Below are positions 1 through 8,185 of a stretch of DNA of 64,000 nucleotides, piece by piece. A model generated the notes under the pieces. The model saw nothing but the letters and a program-made list of their open reading frames with translations, made no database searches and had not been told where the DNA came from. The stretch is from Acinetobacter brisouisimilis (GTDB lineage: Bacteria > Pseudomonadota > Gammaproteobacteria > Pseudomonadales > Moraxellaceae): the NCBI RefSeq assembly GCF_000368265.1, contig NZ_KB851219.1:1655403-1719402 (forward strand). The letters are read 5' to 3'. Numbering within the stretch: position 1 is the first letter of the stretch; every line of letters begins with the position of its first letter. The position numbers were made by a program, and so were the translations under genes.

Positions 1-37
1 CAGGAATCAGGAATCAGGAATCAGGAATCAGGAATCA
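1..37. repeat. 7-bp tandem repeat, about five copies
   Basis: The unit CAGGAAT is repeated five times without mismatch and then continues as CA. The array touches the window edge, so the true copy number is unknown. It lies downstream of the truncated Fic gene. A 7-bp unit changes reading frame with every copy gained or lost, so slippage here would alter any frame running through it. Confidence 0.9.
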
Positions 38-153
38 CTTTTACATTCCATGACTTACGCAAGGCAATGAATTCGATTGAAAATGTATTACTGAAGATAA
101 AACAAATTATCTTAAGTCGAGAGTATAGAAAACAATCTACAGCTCTCTCATTA

Positions 154-771
154 TTAACTTAATCTGTACTTCTGTTTTGGACTTTTTGGCTTATCAGGAA
201 TTGTTCGTTGAATTAATCCAGTTTCAATTGCAGGGTTAAGGTAATTCTGCTGAAATGTTGCACGATGAGATAAGCCCAAAAATTGCATCAACTCTGCCAA
301 AGTATATTCACCGTCTTCCATTATTAAAATCAAACTCTTAACTTGATCGGTAACTTGTACGTTAGCTTGAGCGGTAGCATGATCGCTAGCTTGAGCGGTT
401 TCATTTGAACTAAGAATTGCATCTAAAATCATTTGCAATATGAATTCAATAAAAGGAGTTGAGTCAACTTGATCCGTACTTGCCTGTAAAGCTTCATAGT
501 AAGCTTTTTGATTCTGATAAATCAGACTTTCTACTGGAATATTAGCAAAGATAGGATTCCATCGACTGAGAATTAAAGTTTGCCATAATCGCCCCATACG
601 CCCATTACCATCTGCAAATGGATGGATGAACTCAAACTCATAATGAAATACAGAGCTTTTAATTAAGGGATGTTCTTCACTGTCATTCAGCCAGTTAAGT
701 AAATCGACCATCAACCGATTAATCTGATTCGCAGGTGGCGCCATGTGTACAACCAGATCACCCGACATCAC
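154..771 (-). pseudogene. Fic family protein, N-terminally truncated
   Basis: Fic proteins transfer AMP or related groups to target hydroxyls. The full catalytic motif is present (HPFADGNGRMGR, about residues 50-61), preceded by the family's GDLVVHMAPPA segment and followed by a C-terminal winged-helix-like part. Members of this group are usually about 330-380 residues; only about 205 remain. Upstream of the GVMSGD segment the frame holds unrelated residues and soon a stop, because it runs into a short-chain dehydrogenase fragment read in another frame. The nominal start is a GTG at 771 with no convincing ribosome site. The N-terminal helices, including the region that carries the inhibitory motif in class II Fic proteins, are gone. 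Probably non-functional. Confidence 0.8.
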
Positions 772-938
772 CCCATATATGGTGAAGGAAGAAAACCTAA
801 TACCGAACTAATATTTATGATTCTTCCATAATGCTGTGTTCGCATATAAGATAATATCGCTTGTGTTGTATGAAGAATGCTAAATACATTTGTATTAAAT
901 AAAAATTCTGCTTCTCTTATCTAGATCTCTTCTTAAGA
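766..938 (-). pseudogene. internal fragment of a short-chain dehydrogenase (SDR)
   Basis: Translating the minus strand gives REAEFLFNTNVFSIL, then QAILSYM, then RTQHYGRIINISSVLGF and a stop at the Fic junction. This is the middle of a classical SDR, including the conserved IINISS strand that precedes the catalytic serine. An in-frame TAG precedes IREAEF. The first 90 bases (844-933) match 2777-2866 with about 10 mismatches. The piece then continues the SDR beyond the point where the copy at 2773-3132 ends. It has no start and lacks both the Rossmann N-terminus and the YxxxK site. Confidence 0.75.
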
Positions 939-953
939 ACCTTTTTTATAAAT

Positions 954-1352
954 TTAATTAATATCAGACCTTTTATCAAAACGTTCATGAGCTTCTGCAA
1001 TGGCTAATTGCTTATTATCCGCCCAAGACACTAATGCCATTACAGGCACCAGTAATGTTTGGCCCAATTCAGTCAACTCATAATCAACTCGTGGTGGAAT
1101 TGTTGGATACATTGTTCGGCTAACTAATCCATCACGCTCAAGCCCTCGTAAAGTTAACGTTAACATTCGTTGGGAAATACCATCGATACCACGTCTTAAC
1201 TCATTGAAACGCATCGTGCCTTTAGCAAGCGATGCAATAATGTAAAGACTCCATTTATCTCCAATTCGATCCAGAATTTCGCGGGTAGCGCGACACCCAT
1301 TTATATTAGGGTCTGGCATCTCATCAGGAAAATTGGTGTGACTAGGTAACAT
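954..1352 (-). CDS. HxlR family transcriptional regulator
   Basis: This is a 132-residue winged-helix DNA-binding protein of the HxlR/MarR-like family. Visible landmarks are a cysteine near the N-terminus (NGCRATREIL), the GDKWSLYII helix, FNELRRGIDGISQRML as the recognition region and a VDYELTELG wing. HxlR proteins commonly sense quinones or electrophiles and control a divergent oxidoreductase. Here the gene diverges from a flavin NADH oxidoreductase and an NAD(P)H-binding protein, which fits that role. It ends about 15 bases from an SDR fragment. The inducer is not deducible. Confidence 0.9.
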   Translation of the reverse strand: MLPSHTNFPDEMPDPNINGCRATREILDRIGDKWSLYIIASLAKGTMRFNELRRGIDGISQRMLTLTLRGLERDGLVSRTMYPTIPPRVDYELTELGQTLLVPVMALVSWADNKQLAIAEAHERFDKRSDIN

Positions 1353-1461
1353 GAGTGTGCCTTCTTGTGAAGATTGAATAGTGAATATACCATGAATAGT
1401 ACCAATTAGTAATTCAGTAATTATTAGTTACCTAGTAATTATTTTAACATTAGGAGCTATC
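1353..1461. promoter_or_regulatory. divergent control region with repeated TAGTAATT boxes
   Basis: This 109-base AT-rich interval separates the HxlR gene from the azoreductase-like gene. TTAGTAATT near 1407 and TAGTAATTATT near 1433 are direct repeats, with related CAGTAATTATT between them. They sit where an HxlR dimer would have to bind to control both promoters. TTAGGAGCT before ATG 1462 is a good ribosome site. Confidence 0.45.
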
Positions 1462-2079
1462 ATGAGTCATATTCTATTAATCACATCTAGTCCACGCGGC
1501 GCCGACAGCCTATCCACCCGCTTCGCAACCAAGATTGCCGAAGGGATTAAAGCTCGTTCTGGCAGCACACTAACGGTATGTGACCTCGCCGCGAATCCAC
1601 CGCCACACATTACGTCGGCCTACATTCAAGGCCGCGTTATGGCGTCAGATGACCGGACACCCGAGCAAGCTGAAGCAGTAGGAATCGCCCAAGAGTTGGT
1701 TGATGAATTAAAGGCTGCTGACGTAGTTGTGCTTGGTTCTGGAATGATTAACTTCGGACCTTCCTCGCAACTCAAAGCTTGGTTTGATCACGTCACTTGG
1801 CCTCGCGTTACCTTCGGCTATGGCGATACAGGACCCAAAGGATTGCTGACTGGCAAGAAGGTCTATCTCGTAACCGCCGCGGGTGGTGTGTTCTCAGAAG
1901 GTGTTTGGGCACAGTTCGATTTCCAAACCAACTATCTGCTGCACATGCTCAGCTTCATTGGCCTGACCGACGTTGAAGTAGTGCGTGTTGAGGGCACGGT
2001 TTCTGGCCCCGACGCAGCAAAAACTGCCATTAAAAACACCGAGAAAGCCGTACAGGCAGTTTTGGCTGGAGCAGTATGA
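1462..2079 (+). CDS. FMN-dependent NADH:quinone/azo oxidoreductase, AzoR-like
   Basis: This 205-residue flavodoxin-fold enzyme of the AzoR family is expected to reduce quinones or azo compounds by two electrons using NADH and FMN. The N-terminal [12 protein letters not shown] is the FMN phosphate loop. The flavin-contact strand [20 protein letters not shown] and the later [10 protein letters not shown] are also present, and the length is typical. Start ATG 1462 has AGGAG 8 bases upstream. The stop overlaps the next start (ATGA), showing translational coupling. Parts of the gene look more GC-rich than neighbouring genes, hinting at acquisition. The substrate is unknown. Confidence 0.88.
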   Translation: MSHILLITSSPRGADSLSTRFATKIAEGIKARSGSTLTVCDLAANPPPHITSAYIQGRVMASDDRTPEQAEAVGIAQELVDELKAADVVVLGSGMINFGPSSQLKAWFDHVTWPRVTFGYGDTGPKGLLTGKKVYLVTAAGGVFSEGVWAQFDFQTNYLLHMLSFIGLTDVEVVRVEGTVSGPDAAKTAIKNTEKAVQAVLAGAV

Positions 2080-2744
2080 GCATGACGACTATCGCACTGT
2101 TCGGTGCGACTGGGCCGACTGGAAGGTACATTATCGAAGAAGCCTTAAAGCAAGGCTACTCACTATCAGTCTATACACGTGACGCCAAGAAACTCGAATC
2201 GTTCGCGGGGCGAGTAGAAATTGTTGTCGGCGGCTTGAGTGACCAAGATGCCATTGCAAAGTGCATCAATGGTGCTGATGTGGTGATTAGTGCCCTTGGT
2301 CCCAACGGCCTCAAGGTGCAAGGTGATAAACCAGTCATGCACGGTTTAGCCAATATCATCGCCGCGATGCATTATGCAGGCGTGCGCCGTCTTATCCAGA
2401 TTTCTACCGCTGCCTATCGTGATCCGAAGGATAGCTTTACCTTCAAAGCCCATGCGTTCGCGCTGCTTTTTAAGATTATCGCGCGCAAGGGCTATGAGGA
2501 CATCAAGGCGACTGGCGAATTGATTGCCAATTCGGACTTGGACTGGACACTGGTACGCATCCCGAACCTTAAAGATGGCCCTACCGATGGCAGTGTGAAT
2601 GTGGGTTGGTATGGAAAGACCAAACTCAGCACAAAGCTTTCCAGAGGTAACCTTGCGAAGTTCTTGGTTGACCAAGTGACTGACAAGAGGTTTATACGTG
2701 CCGCGCCCGGCATCGCCAACATAAGCGTAGGAACATCTCAATAA
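2076..2744 (+). CDS. NAD(P)H-binding protein, NmrA/atypical SDR family
   Basis: This 222-residue Rossmann protein has the dinucleotide motif [10 protein letters not shown] near residue 10, typical of NmrA-like/SDR_a5 NAD(P)-binding proteins. The strand DVVISALGP, the segment [11 protein letters not shown] and the C-terminal [11 protein letters not shown] are also family-like. It overlaps the azoreductase-like gene by four bases and is surely co-transcribed with it. It probably acts as an NADPH-dependent reductase or redox sensor in the same quinone/electrophile response. The gene ends within 35 bases of the SDR relic on the other strand. Confidence 0.85.
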   Translation: MSMTTIALFGATGPTGRYIIEEALKQGYSLSVYTRDAKKLESFAGRVEIVVGGLSDQDAIAKCINGADVVISALGPNGLKVQGDKPVMHGLANIIAAMHYAGVRRLIQISTAAYRDPKDSFTFKAHAFALLFKIIARKGYEDIKATGELIANSDLDWTLVRIPNLKDGPTDGSVNVGWYGKTKLSTKLSRGNLAKFLVDQVTDKRFIRAAPGIANISVGTSQ

Positions 2745-2772
2745 GGTTCTGAAGGAACACTTCAAGTCAATC

Positions 2773-3132
2773 TCAGATATAAGGTAATACCGCTTGTGTG
2801 GTACGAAGAATGCTAAATACATTTGTGTTAAATAAAAATTCTGCTTCTTTTATTGAGGTCTCCTCTACTGCACCAATTAAGCTTGTGCCAGCATTATTAA
2901 CTAAAATATCAATATGCCCAGCTTGCTCAATAATAAAGTGAATCCCGAGCTGGACAGAATCTTCATCTGACACATCCATCTCAACAAGCTCAACACCTTC
3001 TATAGGTTGAGCTTTTACTTTATTTCTAACTGTTCCAAAAACTTTATGGCCAAGTTTAGCAAATTTTTCTGCCGTAATTTGTCCAATACCGGACGAGACA
3101 CCTGTAATTACAACCACTTTTGAGTTTGACAT
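2773..3132 (-). pseudogene. short-chain dehydrogenase, 5' half only
   Basis: The 119 residues begin with the SDR cofactor loop (TGVSSGIGQ, about residues 10-18), then DMDVSDE-like and NNAG motifs, and end abruptly at QAVLPYI-stop. A normal classical SDR has about 240-280 residues. The serine strand, the YxxxK catalytic pair and the C-terminal substrate lid are missing, so the product cannot catalyse. The break falls where the sequence stops matching the SDR fragment at 766-938. The gene starts 40 bases after the RND permease stop, so it was probably the last gene of the efflux operon. Confidence 0.8.
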
Positions 3133-3171
3133 ATGAACTCCAATAACTTTTTAAATTTGAAAATCTGATCA

Positions 3172-6100
3172 TTAAACTGCTGGTTTAGCCCCAATCTTGA
3201 ACCAGATCGAATACATTGCCGGTAGGAAAACTAGGGTTAAGATAGTTCCTGCAAGCGTTCCGCCAATGAGTGTGTAAGCTAAGGTTCCCCAAAACACTGA
3301 GTGAGTCAGAGGAATGAAAGCCAAAATAGCTGCTAAAGCTGTCAAAATTACAGGTCTGGCGCGTTGTACTGTAGCCTCAACCACTGCATTCAACGGATCT
3401 AGCCCCGCTTCTTTGTTTTGCTGAATTTGTCCAATTAAGATGAGCGTGTTACGCATCAAGATTCCAGACAATGCTATCAACCCGACCAATGCATTAATGC
3501 CAAAGGGCTGCTGAAATAACAGAAGCGTTGGCACCACGCCGATTAATCCCAACGGGCTGGTTAAAAACACCATAATCATTGCAGCGATAGACCTCACTTG
3601 AAGAATGATAATGAGTAGTGTCATTGCCAACATGATCGGAAAAATAGGAAGCATGGCTTTAGTGGCTTTACCTGACTCTTCAATAGAACCTGCCTCTACA
3701 ATCTGATAACCCTTTGGTAAATCTTTAATGACTGGTTGAAGCTGTTTGGTAATTGCAGTAGATACATCTGGTGGTTGTAATCCTTCAGCAATATCTCCAC
3801 GAATAGTCATCGTTGGCACCCGATCTCGTCGGCGTATGACAGGTTCTTCCATCCGTACTTCAATCTTGCCAATTTGTGATAAAGGAATACGCTGTCCATT
3901 TGCTCCAGTCAGTGTGAAATCACCAATTTTTGCAGGGTCTAGTCTTATATTGCCTGCTGAACGAGCAATCACCTGCACTGTACGAATATCTTCACGTACA
4001 GATGTAATCGGAATACCAGTTAATAAAAACTGTAATTGCTGTGCGACTGAACTTGATGTTAAACCCACTGCTTGTAGACGGTCTTGTTGCAATGTGAAAT
4101 GCAAGGCTGGTACACGAGTTCCCCAATCCATATTTACAGTTCGCATCATTGGGCTAGCATTCATAACTTGCTGAACCTGAGCTGCAATTACACGTAATTT
4201 TTCTGGATCTGGGCCTGAAACTCGGTAAGCCACTGGATATGGCGAATAGGGTCCAAACACAAGTTGTGTTACGCGTAGCTGCGCCTCCGAAGCAAGCCCA
4301 TTGGAAATAGCTTGTCTTAAGCGATGTTTTAATGCTTCACGTTCTTCTTGATTGTCAGTTCGTATCACAATCTTGGCAAAGGATGGATCTGGTAACTCAG
4401 GCCCCATCGAAAAATAAAAACGAGGTGCACCTTGACCAATATACGAGGTCACAATCTTTGCTTCATGTTGCTTAGATAACCAAGCCTCAACTTTTGCTGT
4501 CGCAGCACTTGTTTGAGTAATCGATGTACCATAAGGCATCTGTACTTCGACTAGTACTTCAGGTCGGTCAGAGATTGGGAAAAATTGTTTTTTCACCAAA
4601 GCCATTCCGCCTACGGCTAAAACAAATAACCCGATAACACTGCTAGCAACAATCCATTTACGTGCAATCACACGTTCAAGAATTTGACGAAAATGGTTAT
4701 ATCGTGGTGTGTTATAAATTGCAGTATGGCCACCTTCAACTTTCTTAAAATCAGGCAACATTTTCACACCTAAATAAGGCGTAAAAACTACAGCAACAAT
4801 CCATGAGGCAATAAGTACAATACCCACAATCCAAAACATATTACTGGTATATTCACCCGCTGTAGATCGAGCAAAGCCATTTGGCATAAATCCTACAGCG
4901 GTAACTAATGTTCCTGAAAGCATGGGGGCTGCTGTATGGCTCCATGCATAGGCCGAGGCTGCAACACGACTAAAGCCTTCCTCCATTTTCACAACCATCA
5001 TTTCAATGGCAATAATGGCATCATCAACCAAAAGCCCTAAAGCAAGAATAAGAGAGCCAAGTGTAATTCGGTCAAAGTTTTTACCCGTTGCTAACATCAC
5101 TACAAAAACAATGGCTAATGTAAGCGGCACAGCCATAGCAACCACAACGCCAACGCGCCACCCCATGCTAATAAAGCTTACAAACATCACCACAAGTAAT
5201 GCTGCAAAGAACTTAATCATGAACTCATCTACCGATGAGCTAATATTGACCGCTTGATCAGTTACTTTGTTTAAACTGATGCCCAAAGGTAAATCTTCGT
5301 TAATCGATCCGACTTCTTTCTCTAATGATTTGCCAAGATCTAAGCCATTCCATCCTTCGCGCATCACCACGCCCAACAGTAAGGTCGGTTCCCCACCATT
5401 ACGAATCATGAATGTTGCAGGATCTTCCGTACCACGTTTAACAGTCGCAATATCTGACAATTTCAAGGTACGACCTTGAGCCGTTATAGGGGTATCACGA
5501 ATTTTTTGTAATTTGTCAAAAGCACCATCTAATCTGACAAAAACTTGAGGACCTTTGGTTTCAATGGAACCCGCTGGAGTAAGTACATTCTGATTATTCA
5601 GTGCAGCAAATACATCTTGCGGATTTACGCCTAGTGTTGCCAAACGCTCATGTGAAAATTCAATATAGATACGTTCAGATTGCTCACCAATAATATTGAC
5701 TTTCTTTACGCCCGGCACATGAAGTAACTGCTGCCGAATTGTTTCTGCATCACGCACTAATAATCTTTGCGCTTCATTTTTGGCTTTTAAAGCATATAAA
5801 GCAAAGGTTACATCCGCATATTCATCATTAACGAGTGGGCCAATAACCCCAGCAGGCAAGTTACCCATCTCATCATTTACTTTCTTTCTTGCTTGATAAA
5901 ATTCCTCCTGAACCTGTGATGGTGGCGTACTATCAAGTAAAGTCAGTGTCGTAAAAGCTAAGCCTGGTCTGGTATAGGTTTCTGTTCGATCGTACCAACG
6001 CAGCTCCTGCATCCGTTTTTCGATTTTTTCAGCAACTTGATCTTGCATCTCTTGAGCAGTTGCTCCAGGCCAAGCTGTCACAATGGTCATCACCTTCACT

Positions 6101-6237
6101 GTAAAAGCTGGATCTTCAGCTCGACCTAATTTAAAAAAAGCAACGATGCCTGCAATTGAAATCAAAAAAATCAGAAATAGCGTGATACCACGTTCACGTA
6201 CAGCAAGGGCCGATAAGTTAAAACCTTTCTCACTCAT
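3172..6237 (-). CDS. RND multidrug efflux permease
   Basis: This 1021-residue inner-membrane proton antiporter of the AcrB/MexK/TriC type extrudes drugs or lipophilic compounds from the periplasm. It has an N-terminal transmembrane helix, the large periplasmic porter domains and a central helix bundle. The TM4 pair of aspartates is visible in LGLLVDDAI and there is a second helix bundle at the C-terminus. Length and architecture are complete. It overlaps the adaptor gene by 4 bases. The adjacent outer-membrane channel gene is broken, so an assembled pump would need a channel encoded elsewhere. The substrate range cannot be told from sequence. Confidence 0.93.
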   Translation of the reverse strand: MSEKGFNLSALAVRERGITLFLIFLISIAGIVAFFKLGRAEDPAFTVKVMTIVTAWPGATAQEMQDQVAEKIEKRMQELRWYDRTETYTRPGLAFTTLTLLDSTPPSQVQEEFYQARKKVNDEMGNLPAGVIGPLVNDEYADVTFALYALKAKNEAQRLLVRDAETIRQQLLHVPGVKKVNIIGEQSERIYIEFSHERLATLGVNPQDVFAALNNQNVLTPAGSIETKGPQVFVRLDGAFDKLQKIRDTPITAQGRTLKLSDIATVKRGTEDPATFMIRNGGEPTLLLGVVMREGWNGLDLGKSLEKEVGSINEDLPLGISLNKVTDQAVNISSSVDEFMIKFFAALLVVMFVSFISMGWRVGVVVAMAVPLTLAIVFVVMLATGKNFDRITLGSLILALGLLVDDAIIAIEMMVVKMEEGFSRVAASAYAWSHTAAPMLSGTLVTAVGFMPNGFARSTAGEYTSNMFWIVGIVLIASWIVAVVFTPYLGVKMLPDFKKVEGGHTAIYNTPRYNHFRQILERVIARKWIVASSVIGLFVLAVGGMALVKKQFFPISDRPEVLVEVQMPYGTSITQTSAATAKVEAWLSKQHEAKIVTSYIGQGAPRFYFSMGPELPDPSFAKIVIRTDNQEEREALKHRLRQAISNGLASEAQLRVTQLVFGPYSPYPVAYRVSGPDPEKLRVIAAQVQQVMNASPMMRTVNMDWGTRVPALHFTLQQDRLQAVGLTSSSVAQQLQFLLTGIPITSVREDIRTVQVIARSAGNIRLDPAKIGDFTLTGANGQRIPLSQIGKIEVRMEEPVIRRRDRVPTMTIRGDIAEGLQPPDVSTAITKQLQPVIKDLPKGYQIVEAGSIEESGKATKAMLPIFPIMLAMTLLIIILQVRSIAAMIMVFLTSPLGLIGVVPTLLLFQQPFGINALVGLIALSGILMRNTLILIGQIQQNKEAGLDPLNAVVEATVQRARPVILTALAAILAFIPLTHSVFWGTLAYTLIGGTLAGTILTLVFLPAMYSIWFKIGAKPAV

Positions 6238-7358
6238 GAGTGGTCCCCTTCATTTCCTATTGAAGGATGACTCGCTTGTGATGCAATACGTACCAATTCA
6301 CCTTCTCGAAGCAAATGCGCACCTAAAGCAACAATTCGATCTCCACTTTGAATATTGCCAGTGACATAGGCATATTCATCATCAAGCTGTTTAACAACAA
6401 CGGGACGCCATGTTACTTTCTGAGTTTTTACATTAATTACCCATACCCCAGCTCCCTTGCCCTTATCAATTAAGGAACCTACTGGAACTTGTAAAAAATG
6501 TTGTGAACTCTGAGTTTGATTGGCAATACGAACAGTAACCGTTGAACCTAAAGGAGCGTTTGCCAAATCGCCTTCTAATACGAAACGCGCTTCAAAAGTA
6601 CGAGTGAGTTGATCTGCTGTATTCGATAACTGTCTAAGTTTAGCTGGGACACTTATATTTTCTTTACCAAAGAGTGTAGCTTGACCAATAGCCCCTATTG
6701 CAGGACGTAATGTCTCTGGAAGCTGAATGATTGCTTCTCTTTGACCAGAATGAGCTAAGCGAATGACTGTTTGACCCGCACTGACAACCTGACCGGGTTC
6801 GACCAATGTTTCCATAATCGTACCATCACCATCCGCAATTAAATCGGCATAATGACTTGCGTTTATTGCAACCCTAGCTTGAGCTTGAGTCGAACTGAGC
6901 TGCGCTCTTGCTGTATCCGCTGCTGCTTTAATCTGATCATAGGCAGAAGCAGATATAGCCCCGCTTCCACGTAAATCACGATATCTGGCTTCATCTTTCT
7001 CTGCTTGTTCTGCACGCGCTCTAGCTGCACCCACAGCTTCTTGCTGGGCTTTGGCAGCAAGTTCTAAATCAACTGGATCAATACGCATCAGTAACTGACC
7101 GCGCTTTACTGTCTGCCCTGCTTCAACAAATCGTTTGATGACTTTACCAGAGACACGAAAACCAAGATTACTTTCTACCCGTGCCCCTATCGTGCCTGTG
7201 AATGCTCTTGAATCAGAAGTGATTTCGTCTTGTACAGTTGCAACTCGTACTAACGGCGCCGAAGTACGGGGGTCAGATTGCGTATTTTCAGCACAACCGA
7301 GCAAGAAAAAAGGAAATATACATATTGCTGTAAACGGAATAAGGCGACGATAAAGCAT
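6234..7358 (-). CDS. RND efflux periplasmic adaptor lipoprotein
   Basis: This 374-residue membrane-fusion protein links the RND permease to an outer-membrane channel. A lipoprotein signal ends in the lipobox FLLGC (Cys about residue 22), so it is anchored by lipid in the inner membrane. The lipoyl half-motif GFRVSGKVIKRFVEAGQ, an alpha-helical hairpin rich in Ala/Gln/Glu (about 95-160) and the beta-barrel region follow in the usual order. It is the first gene of the adaptor-permease operon, and a GTGAC-N14-GTCAC operator lies 49-72 bases upstream of its start. It is intact. Confidence 0.93.
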   Translation of the reverse strand: MLYRRLIPFTAICIFPFFLLGCAENTQSDPRTSAPLVRVATVQDEITSDSRAFTGTIGARVESNLGFRVSGKVIKRFVEAGQTVKRGQLLMRIDPVDLELAAKAQQEAVGAARARAEQAEKDEARYRDLRGSGAISASAYDQIKAAADTARAQLSSTQAQARVAINASHYADLIADGDGTIMETLVEPGQVVSAGQTVIRLAHSGQREAIIQLPETLRPAIGAIGQATLFGKENISVPAKLRQLSNTADQLTRTFEARFVLEGDLANAPLGSTVTVRIANQTQSSQHFLQVPVGSLIDKGKGAGVWVINVKTQKVTWRPVVVKQLDDEYAYVTGNIQSGDRIVALGAHLLREGELVRIASQASHPSIGNEGDHS

Positions 7359-7406
7359 ATTTGAGCCCCCCTTAAGAAATTAATCAGGAGACTCATTTTT
7401 AATCAA

Positions 7407-7430
7407 GTGACCAATTTAGTCAATAGTCAC
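7407..7430. promoter_or_regulatory. probable TetR operator upstream of the adaptor-permease operon
   Basis: The 24 bases have the form GTGAC-N14-GTCAC, with the right half extended to ATAGTCAC. The same design and length occur at 8124-8147, in the TetR/channel divergent promoter. Both sites flank the TetR gene, and each lies directly upstream of a pump component. I infer they are the regulator's binding sites. Confidence 0.6.
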
Positions 7431-7437
7431 AAGTTTA

Positions 7438-8058
7438 TTATGGCGATAAACTTCTCAGTACAAGGCTAGAAAGCAAGACTGGAGCATCGGTGTTATATGA
7501 AATACTATGTTGTAAAAGTAGTGGGTGTAGATAAGGTCTCATGACTAAATAAATAGCCTTAACTGCTTCATCAATTGGCGTTTTTCTTTCAAAATCACCT
7601 GTTTGACGACCTTCTTGAATAATGTTTTGTAGTACTTTAAGGATTCGATTTTCATAAGCGACTGTAGCATCCCATTTCTCAGACGCGGCTGAAGCGGCAA
7701 TTTCATAAAGCTTACGCTCTTGAGAAAATAAACGAAGGCTTGCTTCAACAATCACTTTAAATAACACCCTTAATTTTTCTGCTGGATATTCAGCTTCTTT
7801 AATGGCTGTATTAACTTCATTTTCAATTTCACGTAAACAATTGGCACATATCATTTCACCAATCACTTGTTTAGATTCAAAAAATTTATAAATATAAGCT
7901 TTAGAAAAACCTATAGATTTTGCGAGATCAGAAACTGTAGTTTTCTCATAACCATAGCGGCTGAAATGCTCTGTAGCAGCACTCAGGATTTGATCTCTTA
8001 CATCATGATCTTCTGGTCCTCGCTTCGAAACAGGATAACTACTTTTTTCTTTACTCAT
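7438..8058 (-). CDS. TetR family regulator of the RND pump
   Basis: This 206-residue one-component repressor has an N-terminal helix-turn-helix visible as FSRYGYEKTTVSDLAKSIG followed by SKAYIYKFFESKQ (about residues 33-64), and an all-helical ligand and dimer domain behind it. It lies between the adaptor gene (same strand, 80 bases downstream) and the divergent channel gene. Matching 24-bp inverted repeats occur on both sides, so it very likely represses the whole pump and itself, with release by a pump substrate. The ligand is unknown. Confidence 0.92.
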   Translation of the reverse strand: MSKEKSSYPVSKRGPEDHDVRDQILSAATEHFSRYGYEKTTVSDLAKSIGFSKAYIYKFFESKQVIGEMICANCLREIENEVNTAIKEAEYPAEKLRVLFKVIVEASLRLFSQERKLYEIAASAASEKWDATVAYENRILKVLQNIIQEGRQTGDFERKTPIDEAVKAIYLVMRPYLHPLLLQHSISYNTDAPVLLSSLVLRSLSP

Positions 8059-8113
8059 ATTTTCAATTTAAACCTTTATCTGAAAGTGGCAGTTTAACTC
8101 TTGTGAACTGATA

Positions 8114-8147
8114 TTGACAATGAGTGACTAAATTGTATTATAGTCAC
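8114..8147 (+). promoter_or_regulatory. promoter and TetR operator for the outer-membrane channel gene
   Basis: TTGACA at 8114-8119 is separated by 16 bases from TATTAT at 8136-8141, a near-consensus sigma-70 promoter reading toward the channel gene. The inverted repeat GTGACTA (8124-8130) / TAGTCAC (8141-8147) covers the spacer and the -10 box. A bound TetR dimer would block RNA polymerase. The promoter looks intact although the gene it serves is broken. Confidence 0.7.
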
Positions 8148-8185
8148 AATTAAACTATTGTTCAAAATCTAGTCTCGGGGGAAAT

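Noticed and set aside
844..933. Target-site duplication or insertion-sequence ends around the HxlR cassette
   Set aside because: The 90-bp copies are too long and too diverged (about 10 mismatches) for a recent transposition footprint, and no transposase or terminal inverted repeat was seen.
2346..2822. 158-codon minus-strand frame opposite the NmrA-like gene
   Set aside because: Antisense shadow of a recognised gene; no family motifs.
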